DNA of 64,000 nucleotides from Edaphobacter dinghuensis (GTDB lineage: Bacteria; Acidobacteriota; Terriglobia; Terriglobales; Acidobacteriaceae). Below, piece after piece: positions 23,806 to 32,228 of this stretch. The notes under the pieces were generated by a model. The model saw only the letters and a list, made by a program, of their open reading frames with translations, was not told where the DNA came from and made no database searches. The DNA is taken from positions 62,001-126,000 of the forward strand of contig NZ_BMGT01000001.1 in assembly GCF_014640335.1 (NCBI RefSeq). The letters run 5' to 3'. Position numbers and translations under genes: made by a program. Each line of letters starts with the position of its first letter. Position 1 is the stretch's first letter.

Positions 23806-26715
23806 CTACCGTTGGCGATTTTGCGCTAGAACCTCGGCCAGATGCATGGGTTTCGCAGAGGTGTTTTGCGTGATCTGCTCCTGGCAGCTAAAGCCATCGC
23901 TGATGATGATGGCTTCTTTATTGCTACGAACAGCGGGAAGGAGAACCCGCTCGCCAAGGGTTTGCGAGACTTCGTACTTGTCGGCCTCGAAGCCGAAGGG
24001 ACCAGCCATGCCGCAGCAGCCGGAGTCGAGGAGTTGGACATCAGCTCCGGTAGCACGCAGGATCTGCATCTCGTCCCTCATGCTCTGAGTGGCGTGGTGG
24101 TGGCAATGACCGTGGACGATGATCTTCTGATCGATCTGCGGAGGGTGGTAGTCAGGCGCATGCTTTACGAGGAACTCGCCGAGCAGAAGCGTCTGATCGC
24201 GGAGTTTGGCAGCACGAGGATCATTAGGGAGCAGGTTGGTCAGTTCATCGCGGAAGACAGAGGCGCAGCTCGGTTCGAGCACGACGATGGGAGTTCCAGC
24301 GGCTAATTGCGGCGCGAGAGTATCGAGTATTTTGAGGAGATACTCTTTGGCCGTATCCAACATGCCGAAGTCGTAGAGCGGGCGACCGCAGCAGAGATGT
24401 TGATTCGGCAAGCCTACGCGGAAGCCTGCATCGGTCAGGACGGCATGAGCCGCTCGCATCGTCGAGGGATGGAAGTAGTTATTGAAGGTGTCAGCCCAGA
24501 GAAAGACGTCTTTCCCGGTTGGGGTATGGGCTTTTTTTCGTTCGCTTGTGAAGGATTTGGCGAAGCGTGGCATCGTTCGCTTGCCGTGGATGTGGAGGGT
24601 CGATTTGATCATGTTGCGGATCAGCGGCGCGTTATTGAAGGCGTTGACGAAGCCCGGAGCGATGGAGGCGAGACGTGCCCAACGGTCGATCCGCCCGAAG
24701 GCATAGTGAAAGAGCGGACGCGAGGCATGCTCATAGTGATGGGAGAGGAACTCGGCCTTGTACGTGGCCATGTCCACGCTGGTAGGGCACTCGCTCTTGC
24801 AGGCCTTGCAGGAAAGACAAAGGTCAAGCGATTCCCTTACCTGGTCATTCTTCCATTCGCCGGGGAGGACTTCTTTCTGCATCAGCTCCCATAGGAGATG
24901 AGCGCGGCCTCGAGTGGAATAGAGCTCTTCGCCAGTAGCCATGAAGCTGGGACACATGGTTCCGGCGTCCTGTTTGCGGCAGGCGCCAACGCCGACGCAG
25001 CGCAGCGTCGCTGCGGCAAAGGAGCCATCGTTTTCGGCGTAGGCGAAATGCGTCTTGGGCTGCCAGGGCTTGTAATCGGCGCCGAGGCGAAGGTCTTCGT
25101 GTGGCTGGTGCGGATCGATGAGATTGCTGGGGTTAAGCCGGTTATCGGGGTCCCAGATCTGCTTGAACTCACGAAAGGCCTGCAAGAGTTCCGGGCCGTA
25201 CATCTTGGGGAGAAGCGCGGCGCGAGCCTGACCGTCGCCGTGTTCGCCGGAAAGCGAGCCGCCATGGGCGACGACGAGATCGGCAGCGCGGTCGATAAAT
25301 TCTCGAAAGGCTAGGACGCCCGCTTCGCTTTCGAAGTCGAAGTTGAAGCGCATGTGGACACAGCCCTGACCGAAGTGGCCATACATGGGGCTGGTGTAGT
25401 TGAACTCGCGCATCAGCGCGTCGATGGCACGGAGATAAGAGCCCTCCTGCGCGGGATCGACGGCAGCATCTTCCCAGCCCTCCCAGCGCATGGGCTGATT
25501 GGGGACGACTGCGGTAGCACCGAGGCCGGACTCGCGAATGACCCAGACGCGGTGGGCCTCGTGTGCGTTGTAGATGCGGTAGGAGGGCTTGGCAGGAAGA
25601 TCTTTTAATGACGCTGCAAAGGCTTCGGCCTGCTGGTCGGCTTCGGGTTGGCTGTCTGCACCGAACTCGACAAGAAGGAAACCTCGGCCTTCGGGGAGCA
25701 GCGAGAGGTCATCTTCGAGCTTGTGCTTTTTGCGGAGAGCATCAAGAAGGTGGCCGTCCATTCCTTCGAGGCCGATTGGCTTGTGGGTGAGAAGCTGAGG
25801 AACATGATCGGCGGCGATGAAGATATCTTCGAAGCCCACTCCGACGAGGGTGCGGTACTGCGGACTCTTCACGAGACGCAGCGTTGCTCCGAGAATGATG
25901 GCGCAGGTGCCTTCGCTGCCGACCAGTGCGCGGGCTACGTTGAAGCCGTTCTCGGGGAGAAGCTCGTCGAGGTTGAAGCCGGAGACGCGGCGGGGGATGC
26001 GCGGAAATTCTTTCCTAACAAGCGCGGCGTAAGAGTCCCGGAGACGCTTGAGCTCGGCGTAGATGCCGCCGATGCGGCCTCCGGAGGCGATGTGATGCTC
26101 GAGCTGGGCTTCAGTAGTCGCGCCTACGGTGAGCCGTGTTCCATCGTAGAGGAGAAGATCGAGCGATTCGATGTTGTCGACAGTCTTACCGCCCATCAGC
26201 GCATGGACACCGCAGGAGTTATTGCCGATCATGCCGCCGAGGGTACAACGGCTGTGCGTGGCAGGATCAGGAGCAAAGGTAAGTTCGAACTTCTCTGCCG
26301 CTTCGCGAACACGGTCGAGGACGATGCCAGGCTGGACATGAACCGTGCGAGCGACAGGATCAACTGCGCCCATCTTATTCATGTACTTGGAGAAGTCGAG
26401 GACGACGGCGGCGTTGCAGCACTGGCCAGCGAGCGAAGTGCCACCACCGCGAGAGAGGATAGGAGCATTGAAGCTGCGGCAGATGGTTACCGTATTGACA
26501 ACGTCGAGCTCGTCGTGAGGGATGACGAGGCCGATCGGAATGTGACGATAGTTGGAGGAATCAGTGGAGTAAGCGGCTTTGGAAGCTGCGTCGAAGCGAA
26601 CCTCGCCACGAATCTTGGCGCGAAGCTGTTTTTCAAGCTCGGAGGCACCGGGAAATTGATCGTGAGCACGTACGTGCGAACTAGGAAGAAGGACAAAGGG
26701 TGACAGTGTTGACAT
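23806..26715 (-). CDS. FAD-linked oxidase / Fe-S fusion protein (GlcD-GlcF type, D-2-hydroxyacid dehydrogenase)
   Basis: 969 residues. An N-terminal FAD-binding-4 domain (ILSRGGGTSLAGQCC, THSRCTLGGMIGNNSCG) is followed by an FAD-oxidase C-terminal domain containing GSLSGEHGDGQAR. A ferredoxin-like region has CVGVGACRKQDAGTMCP and CLSCKACKSECP as cluster ligands, and two CCG domains follow (LCCGRPLYD, DSGCCGMAGPFG). This order matches fused D-lactate, glycolate or D-2-hydroxyglutarate dehydrogenases (about 950-1000 residues) that pass electrons to quinone at the membrane. ATG 26715 (MSTLSPF) has GGAG upstream; the TTG at 26733 is less likely. It could oxidise D-lactate brought in by the permease at 6222, but they are far apart. 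Confidence 0.9.
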   Translation of the reverse strand: MSTLSPFVLLPSSHVRAHDQFPGASELEKQLRAKIRGEVRFDAASKAAYSTDSSNYRHIPIGLVIPHDELDVVNTVTICRSFNAPILSRGGGTSLAGQCCNAAVVLDFSKYMNKMGAVDPVARTVHVQPGIVLDRVREAAEKFELTFAPDPATHSRCTLGGMIGNNSCGVHALMGGKTVDNIESLDLLLYDGTRLTVGATTEAQLEHHIASGGRIGGIYAELKRLRDSYAALVRKEFPRIPRRVSGFNLDELLPENGFNVARALVGSEGTCAIILGATLRLVKSPQYRTLVGVGFEDIFIAADHVPQLLTHKPIGLEGMDGHLLDALRKKHKLEDDLSLLPEGRGFLLVEFGADSQPEADQQAEAFAASLKDLPAKPSYRIYNAHEAHRVWVIRESGLGATAVVPNQPMRWEGWEDAAVDPAQEGSYLRAIDALMREFNYTSPMYGHFGQGCVHMRFNFDFESEAGVLAFREFIDRAADLVVAHGGSLSGEHGDGQARAALLPKMYGPELLQAFREFKQIWDPDNRLNPSNLIDPHQPHEDLRLGADYKPWQPKTHFAYAENDGSFAAATLRCVGVGACRKQDAGTMCPSFMATGEELYSTRGRAHLLWELMQKEVLPGEWKNDQVRESLDLCLSCKACKSECPTSVDMATYKAEFLSHHYEHASRPLFHYAFGRIDRWARLASIAPGFVNAFNNAPLIRNMIKSTLHIHGKRTMPRFAKSFTSERKKAHTPTGKDVFLWADTFNNYFHPSTMRAAHAVLTDAGFRVGLPNQHLCCGRPLYDFGMLDTAKEYLLKILDTLAPQLAAGTPIVVLEPSCASVFRDELTNLLPNDPRAAKLRDQTLLLGEFLVKHAPDYHPPQIDQKIIVHGHCHHHATQSMRDEMQILRATGADVQLLDSGCCGMAGPFGFEADKYEVSQTLGERVLLPAVRSNKEAIIISDGFSCQEQITQNTSAKPMHLAEVLAQNRQR

Positions 26716-26820
26716 GAACGCGCTGTTCTCCAAATAGTACGGCTATTTTATGACGAGCGAACGCCTGATGATCTGGCGTTCTCAGGTCATTCCGAAAACT
26801 TATGCGCGCTGGCGGGACGC

Positions 26821-28335
26821 TTATGTTCTTACGCTGAAGTCTTCGCGCAAGAGTGAAGTGTGAGTAGTGGCGAGCTTTAAGATCAGTTCGCCAAAGAGCG
26901 TGTTGGCCCAGGCGAACCAGGCACGCGTGAAATCCTTTGGATTGTCCTGCTGAAATGACTCGTGCATAAAGTAAGTGCCGCCGGTCGTATTGCGCAGAGT
27001 GTAGAGACACCGGCGAATCTCTGCTTCGTTGTTTGAGGTAAAAGCACGGATGAGGATGGACATCGGCCAGATGTAACCCAGTCCGATATGCGGACCGCCG
27101 ATGCCCTCTGCCGCTTTGCCCTGGAAGAAGTAAGGATTGTCTTTGCTGAGGGCGAAGCCGCGGGTGCGTTGATAGAGCGGGTCGGAGATAGAGCAGGCAC
27201 CAAGAAAAGGAAGACTAAGGAGGCCGGGGGCATTGGCGTCGTCCATACAGACGTGGTTGCCGTACCCATCGATCTCGTAGGCATAGATCTTTCCGTGCGT
27301 TGGGTGCTCGACAATGCCGTAACGCGCGACTGCCTCTGCTACCTCTGTGGCAAGAGCATTGCAGTCAGAGGCGAGTTTCTGATCGGATGCTGCTCCGGTA
27401 GCGAGTTCTGCCAACTTCTTCAATGATGCGACCGCGAAAAGATTGGCCGGGATGAAAAAAGGATAGATGCAGGCATCGTCAGACGGGCGGAACATGGAAC
27501 AGATGAGGCCGTTGGGACGGATGGGATTTCCGTAGCCGGAGAGCATGAGGGTGTCGGTAGGCGACGCGGCGGGGCGCTGGAAGTGATACGGGCCGTGGTT
27601 CGTCTTGCGCTGCTGCTCGCGGAAGGTACGAACGATAGCGTGTGCCGACTGCTTCCAGGTTTCGTCGAAGGGCGCGGCATTTCCTGTGGCTTTCCAATAA
27701 GCATGGGCAAGTTGGATGGGATAGCAGAGGGAGTCGATCTCCCATTTACGCTCGCCTACGCCGGGGTGCATGTCGGTGTCGTCGTGGAGCGACCAGGAGA
27801 GCGGCGGACTGGAGGGTGTAGGTACGAAGGCATTTGCGTATGGGTCGATGAGGATAAGCCTTGCCTGGCGACGGATGACGCCTTCGAGCAGGTGCGAGAG
27901 ATCGGGGTCTTCTTTGGCGAAGGGAAGATAGGGCATCACCTGCGCTGAAGAGTCACGCAACCACATGGCATCAATGTCACCGGTGACGACAAAGGTATCT
28001 GGCTTTCCGTCAACGGTGGAAGGAAAAACGGTCGTGTCGAGTGTGTTGGGAAAACAGTTCTCAAAGATAGCGGCTAGCTGCGGATCTGCGATCTGCTTCT
28101 TTGTGCGGACAATGGCCGCTTCGATGGCGTGGCTTACAAATTTCCGCTTTGAAGCAGCGGGCCGCCGATCGTACGCGCTGCCGGTTGACGCAGCTAAGAG
28201 CGGCGAAGAGGTGAATGCAGCAGCACACAACAATCCTGAACCTTGCAGTATCTGGCGACGGGTAAAGAGGCCGGTGTGCTGCTGGTCGTCTGATGCTTGA
28301 TTAGGCAAAAAAGAATCTTTCATGCTTCTGTTCAT
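26821..28335 (-). CDS. Glycoside hydrolase family 125 (exo-alpha-1,6-mannosidase), Tat-exported
   Basis: 504 residues. The N-terminus carries a twin-arginine signal (FTRRQILQGSGLLCAAAF) and a cut near LLAAS. The family is a metal-independent (alpha/alpha)6 exo-alpha-mannosidase. Diagnostic stretches are GDIDAMWLRDSSAQV near residue 120, HDDTDMHPGVGERKWEIDS near 190 and the C-terminal TRAWFAWANTLFGELI. Length fits. Start ATG 28335 has GGAGGA almost touching it and ATG 28323 is 13 nt from that motif; both are plausible. Tat export suggests the protein folds in the cytoplasm before moving to the periplasm. Located 105 bp upstream of the FAD/Fe-S gene on the same strand. Confidence 0.92.
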   Translation of the reverse strand: MNRSMKDSFLPNQASDDQQHTGLFTRRQILQGSGLLCAAAFTSSPLLAASTGSAYDRRPAASKRKFVSHAIEAAIVRTKKQIADPQLAAIFENCFPNTLDTTVFPSTVDGKPDTFVVTGDIDAMWLRDSSAQVMPYLPFAKEDPDLSHLLEGVIRRQARLILIDPYANAFVPTPSSPPLSWSLHDDTDMHPGVGERKWEIDSLCYPIQLAHAYWKATGNAAPFDETWKQSAHAIVRTFREQQRKTNHGPYHFQRPAASPTDTLMLSGYGNPIRPNGLICSMFRPSDDACIYPFFIPANLFAVASLKKLAELATGAASDQKLASDCNALATEVAEAVARYGIVEHPTHGKIYAYEIDGYGNHVCMDDANAPGLLSLPFLGACSISDPLYQRTRGFALSKDNPYFFQGKAAEGIGGPHIGLGYIWPMSILIRAFTSNNEAEIRRCLYTLRNTTGGTYFMHESFQQDNPKDFTRAWFAWANTLFGELILKLATTHTSLLREDFSVRT

Positions 28336-28462
28336 TCCTCCGCTAATGGTCGACTAACGCTAAGTATAGACAGGTGTGTAATGTAACCGATTTCATGTAT
28401 TTCCTATATGATGGAAGCCGCGGATCATCATCCCATTTCAATTGCATTTGAAAGGTTTCGCT

Positions 28463-29587
28463 ATGAAGCTCAAATTTGCCCTCGTACTAAGTCTCGCGAT
28501 GCTGGAGACAGTCGCCGTATTGGGTCAGGGGCGCCCTCGTTGGACCGAAAAACAAGCGAACGATTGGTATGCAAAGCAGCCTTGGCTTGTGGGAGCAAAT
28601 TTTATCCCCTCTGATGCCATTAACGAACTCGAGATGTTTCAGGCAGCCACATTCAATCCTGCACTGAACGATAAAGAGCTGGGGCTCGGTGAATCGATCG
28701 GGATGAATACGATGCGAGTGTTTCTGCAAGACCAGCTATGGCAGCAGGATCCCGAGGGTTTCAAAAAACGGCTTGATATCTTTTTGAGCATCGCAGCGAA
28801 ACACCATATCCGGCCGTTGCTGGTGTTATTTGACTCGTGCTGGGAGACCGATCCGCATCTTGGCCCACAGCATCCTCCTATTCCGGGTATTCACAACTCA
28901 GGTTGGGTGCAAAGCCCGGGAAAGCGTGAGTTGCTCGACCGCTCTTATGAACCGAAGCTGAAGGCGTACGTTCAAGGCGTCGTGGGTGCCTTCGCTAACG
29001 ATGACCGCATTCTCGGCTGGGACGTGTGGAACGAACCGGACAATCAAGGTGGAGATGTCGAAGCAGATGTTCCAGCAAAGGTAAAGCGTGTTGATGAACT
29101 GCTTCCGAAGGCATTTGCATGGGCCCGCGAAGAAAATCCTTCGCAGCCGCTTACGAGTGGCGTGTGGACTGGCAACTGGTCCGATCCGGCGAAAGAGAGT
29201 GCCACAACGAAGATTCAGCTCGCTGAGTCCGACGTTCTCTCGTTCCATAACTATGGCTGGCCGGAAGAGTTCGAGGCGCGCATCAAGGAGTTGCAGCCGA
29301 GGCATCGGCCGATTCTCTGCACCGAGTATATGGCGCGCGGCGCCGGCAGCACGTTTGACGGCTCCCTGCCGATCGCGAAGAAGTACAACGTCGCCGCGAT
29401 CAACTGGGGACTCGTTGCAGGCAAGACACAGACCTATCTACCGTGGGATTCATGGAAACGGCCTTACGTGCTGATACAGCCTACTGTTTGGTTCCACGAG
29501 GTGTTTCGTCAGGACGACACTCCTTATCGGCAGCATGAGGTCGATCTGATTCGCCAGCTTACAGGAAGAGGTACGCCTGCCAAATAG
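28463..29587 (+). CDS. Secreted GH5-like TIM-barrel glycoside hydrolase (cellulase/mannanase-type)
   Basis: About 374 residues. A signal peptide (MKLKFALVLSLAMLETVAVLG) is followed by a clan GH-A barrel. The acid/base Glu lies in LGWDVWNEPD and the nucleophile Glu in ILCTEYMARG; LSFHNYGWPEE supplies the His-Tyr strand between them. The opening PWLVGANFIPSDAINELEM is typical of acidobacterial proteins called cellulase or 1,4-beta-xylanase. It is a hydrolase of beta-linked plant glycans, but the family number and substrate are uncertain. ATG 28463 has AAAGG 7 nt upstream. Divergent from the GH125 gene with about 125 bp between starts, so co-regulation of the two is possible. Confidence 0.85.
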   Translation: MKLKFALVLSLAMLETVAVLGQGRPRWTEKQANDWYAKQPWLVGANFIPSDAINELEMFQAATFNPALNDKELGLGESIGMNTMRVFLQDQLWQQDPEGFKKRLDIFLSIAAKHHIRPLLVLFDSCWETDPHLGPQHPPIPGIHNSGWVQSPGKRELLDRSYEPKLKAYVQGVVGAFANDDRILGWDVWNEPDNQGGDVEADVPAKVKRVDELLPKAFAWAREENPSQPLTSGVWTGNWSDPAKESATTKIQLAESDVLSFHNYGWPEEFEARIKELQPRHRPILCTEYMARGAGSTFDGSLPIAKKYNVAAINWGLVAGKTQTYLPWDSWKRPYVLIQPTVWFHEVFRQDDTPYRQHEVDLIRQLTGRGTPAK

Positions 29588-29735
29588 CTTGAGGTGGAAC
29601 CCAGGTGAGAATGTGCCTTTGCGGAAAGCATCGCCGATCGGGTTTAGTTGGTATTCACCACTGAACCCGATGATCTACCCACTCCATCGAAGAACCTGCA
29701 TCCGTGGCTAAATGGTGATGGATTTCTCTTTGTCT

Positions 29736-31478
29736 TTAATTCTTGTTTCCAACTGGCTCGTCGATCTTCACAGTTCTATCGCCCTGGACATTCTCAAGCT
29801 TCTGAATGATGCCGCTGGGCCAATGAATTTCGACCTCCTTTGCTACGGCGTCTGAACCAAGCCCAAAATGAGCGCGCTTGTCGTTCGAAGAAAGGTAACT
29901 TCCTGCGGTCGTTACCGTTACATATTGTGCGCCCTTGGTTGTGGTGACTTTAATCTCTGCGCCAATGCCATCGCGATTGCTGCGATGTCCCACAAGATAG
30001 ATTGAAAGCCAGTGATTCCGGGTTACGGTTTCGTTGTGCAGAATGTGCGCCGCACCTCCGTTGGTCGTAACTACCGCATCGACTCGACCATCGTTATCCA
30101 GGTCGCCAACAGCCATGCCTCGTCCCACCCAAGGCTGCTGAAATACGCTTCCTGATTCGCTGGAGACATCGACAAATTTTTTCCCAGTATTTCGTACCAA
30201 CAACATCGGCTCTTTGTAATGCAGTTGCGGATAACTCAATTGCACAGTATCCAGATCGTGTCCCTGTGCAATCAGCAGATCCTTCCAACCGTCGTTGTCG
30301 TAATCAAGAAAGTGGACCCCCCAACCGGAGTGCAAAAGAGTTATTCCGGCTATACCGGAGACATAGCTGTCATAGCTAAAACTGCCGTCGCCGTTGTTGC
30401 GATAGAGCGCGTACTTCTGGTTCGCCAAGTCGGTAACAACCAGATCAGGCAGGCCATCGTTGTTGTAATCCTGAAAATCGATTCCCATCCCAGCGTAGGT
30501 GCGACCATCGCCATCAACAGCGGTCTCTGCTGTTAGACCAGTCTCCTCAAAGGTGCCGTCACCCTTATTCTGATAGAGAAATTCCAGCATGGAATCGTTT
30601 GCGACGGCGACATCAATCTTGCCGTCTCTATTGAAGTCCGCTATAGCAATACCTAGCCCTTTTCCCGGAGCACCCATGCCGATCTTCTGTGCAACTTCGG
30701 TGAAATGCCCGTTGCCGTCGTTGTGATAGACCAAAGGTGAAATCGCGGGAAACGTGTCAGGATGGCAATAAGAACGGGCTCCTTCGCGGTGCTCTCCACA
30801 CCAGATATCGTTGAAGTCCCATTTCATGTAGCGCAATACAACCAAATCGAGCAGACCATCGTTGTCCAGATCGACCCAAGCCGCGCTTGTCGACCATCCG
30901 CTTCCACCTGTACCAGACTGCACGGTTACATCTGTAAATTTCCCGTTTCCGTTGTTGTGATACAGATGATTTCCACCATATCCGGTTACGTAAAGATCCT
31001 CATAGCCGTCATTGTCATAATCGCCGACAGCGACGCCCATATCGTAGCCCACGCCTTGCAGGCCCGCACGCTCTGTAACATCCTCAAAGGTTCCATCTTT
31101 CTTCTGATGATAGAGCCGGTTCCAGTCCTTTTCGCTCTTCTTCTGCGGAATGGTTCCCAGCGGCGTAGGATCGGAGAGGGGAGCACCATTGGCAAAGAAA
31201 ATATCAAGCAGGCCATCATTGTCGTAATCGAAAACAGCGACGCCCGAGCCCATCGTCTCTATCAGATACTTCTTCGAAGTATGCGATGCCACACCCGTAA
31301 ACTTAATATGGCTGGCCTCCGTGGTATCGACAAAATTTCCTGGGACGATAGGTGCCTCTGCAGAGACCGGTCCCAAACTTGCCGGGCGCGTTGTTTGTGA
31401 CAATGAATCTACTGAAGTCGCGGCAATGAGCAAGCTAAACGCGCAGATCCACCACAAATTAACTGCATTGCTTCTCAC
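29736..31478 (-). CDS. CRTAC1-family FG-GAP / ASPIC-UnbV repeat protein
   Basis: 580 residues, exported (MRSNAVNLWWICAFSLLIAAT). Seven calcium-binding-like FG-GAP blades are visible: DYDNDGLLDIFFANG, DYDNDGYEDLYVTG, DLDNDGLLDLVVLRY, DFNRDGKIDVAVAND, DYNNDGLPDLVVTD, DYDNDGWKDLLIAQG and DLDNDGRVDAVVTTNG. They form a beta-propeller. An ASPIC/UnbV domain closes the protein (HWLSIYLVGHRSNRDGIGAE, VEIHWPSGIIQKL). The role is probably cell-surface binding; no enzyme motif is seen. Start is GTG 31478 with GGGAG 7 nt upstream. The family is multiplied in Acidobacteriota and Planctomycetota. Confidence 0.92.
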   Translation of the reverse strand: MRSNAVNLWWICAFSLLIAATSVDSLSQTTRPASLGPVSAEAPIVPGNFVDTTEASHIKFTGVASHTSKKYLIETMGSGVAVFDYDNDGLLDIFFANGAPLSDPTPLGTIPQKKSEKDWNRLYHQKKDGTFEDVTERAGLQGVGYDMGVAVGDYDNDGYEDLYVTGYGGNHLYHNNGNGKFTDVTVQSGTGGSGWSTSAAWVDLDNDGLLDLVVLRYMKWDFNDIWCGEHREGARSYCHPDTFPAISPLVYHNDGNGHFTEVAQKIGMGAPGKGLGIAIADFNRDGKIDVAVANDSMLEFLYQNKGDGTFEETGLTAETAVDGDGRTYAGMGIDFQDYNNDGLPDLVVTDLANQKYALYRNNGDGSFSYDSYVSGIAGITLLHSGWGVHFLDYDNDGWKDLLIAQGHDLDTVQLSYPQLHYKEPMLLVRNTGKKFVDVSSESGSVFQQPWVGRGMAVGDLDNDGRVDAVVTTNGGAAHILHNETVTRNHWLSIYLVGHRSNRDGIGAEIKVTTTKGAQYVTVTTAGSYLSSNDKRAHFGLGSDAVAKEVEIHWPSGIIQKLENVQGDRTVKIDEPVGNKN

Positions 31479-31812
31479 TGCGTCGCTCCCGCCTTCCTCT
31501 TAATCCAGATGCTCATGCTCTCATTGTGCCTATGCGCTTCCAGCAATTAATGTAGGACCGCGCTCAATCTATCTGGCAATAAAGATACATGTTTCCGTCA
31601 TAAACTCGCCAAACCCTCTTTTGAGCCAGCATAGCGTCGAAGCGAAAGACATGGATCAACATAGGGTAAGGACACAAAGAGCTGCACCGGCCAGGAGGGC
31701 GTTTTGCTGCGACTGGGCTGTGCGCCGGTTCAAGCAATCATTTTCCCGGTAATACTAATCTTGTCCACTCTTTCTTTGCGCCGGCAGCCCATCACGTACT
31801 AAACTTTATAGA
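31479..31812. other. Gene-free stretch upstream of tRNA-Ser and of the CRTAC1 gene
   Basis: No reading frame of note on either strand. It must hold the promoter of the minus-strand CRTAC1 gene and that of the tRNA. For the latter, TTGCGC near 31777 and TACTAA near 31798 stand at roughly the right spacing, but the match is weak. Confidence 0.4.
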
Positions 31813-31902
31813 GGAAGAGTGGCCGAGTGGTTGATGGCTCCAGTCTTGAAAACTGGCGTACCTGAAAGGGTATCGGGGGTTCGAATCCCTCCTCTTCCGC
31901 CA
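31813..31902 (+). tRNA. tRNA-Ser(UGA)
   Basis: 90 nt including an encoded CCA. The acceptor stem GGAAGAG pairs with CTCTTCC, discriminator G. The D-arm contains GGCCGAGTGG. The anticodon stem CCAGT/ACTGG surrounds loop CTTGAAA, anticodon TGA. A long variable arm (CGTACCTGAAAGGGTATCG) marks a class II tRNA, and the T-arm is GGGGGTTCGAATCCCTC. All serine-tRNA features are intact. It reads UCA and related serine codons. Confidence 0.97.
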
Positions 31903-32109
31903 GTTGCCTCTTTTTTTCACCTCCCAATTCAATATTCTTCCTACCCCAGAGAACTAAACGGATGTAGAAACAGTAGACAAAGATTGGGCTCAGCTGCTAT
32001 CACAAAACTCGTGATGAGCTTTTGGCTGATCGGAGGGTAGCGTGTGTAATCGCGGCTACCAAAATAGTAATGCCAGCACATGCGATCTCTGCTTCCTAAA
32101 GCTAGTGTG

Positions 32110-32154
32110 CTTATGGAGGTTAGGAAATAAGCGATTTTTCCTAACCTCCATAAG
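32110..32154. terminator. Perfect 18-bp inverted repeat (terminator hairpin downstream of the OmpA-family gene)
   Basis: CTTATGGAGGTTAGGAAA (32110-32127) and its exact complement (32137-32154) enclose a 9-nt loop. It lies 27 bp beyond the ancestral end of the minus-strand OmpA gene (32181) and about 210 bp after tRNA-Ser, so it could end both transcripts. The stem is AT-rich for a classical terminator but perfectly paired. The rest of 31903-32180 shows no gene. Confidence 0.6.
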
Positions 32155-32180
32155 AATCCGTGAAACTGCGGTAACGCAGC

Positions 32181-32228
32181 TTACGGATGCAGCGAGAAAG
32201 CTGCACGGCGGTTCTGCTGCCAGCAACT
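32181..32228 (-). pseudogene. Detached in-frame C-terminal tail of the OmpA-family gene
   Basis: Directly after the TAA at 32231-32229 the same frame reads SCWQQNRRAAFSLHP and then a second TAA (32183-32181). Cys-Trp-Gln-x-Asn-Arg-Arg is the standard C-terminal sequence of OmpA/Pal domains, following C-T-E-x-x-E. The tail therefore belongs to the protein upstream and is cut off by what looks like a nonsense change. Confidence 0.75.

Noticed and set aside
25648-26703. 351-codon plus-strand frame opposite the FAD/Fe-S gene
   Set aside because: Shadow of a high-GC coding gene; no family motif, while the minus strand holds all FAD and Fe-S signatures.
31819-32040. 73-codon frame starting inside tRNA-Ser
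   Set aside because: Its first part is the tRNA itself; no coding signal.
32161-32225. Group II intron-like pattern (ACGGATGCAGC...GCTGCACGG...GGTTC)
   Set aside because: The flanking arms do not pair, and the stretch is explained as the cut-off C-terminal codons of the OmpA-family gene.
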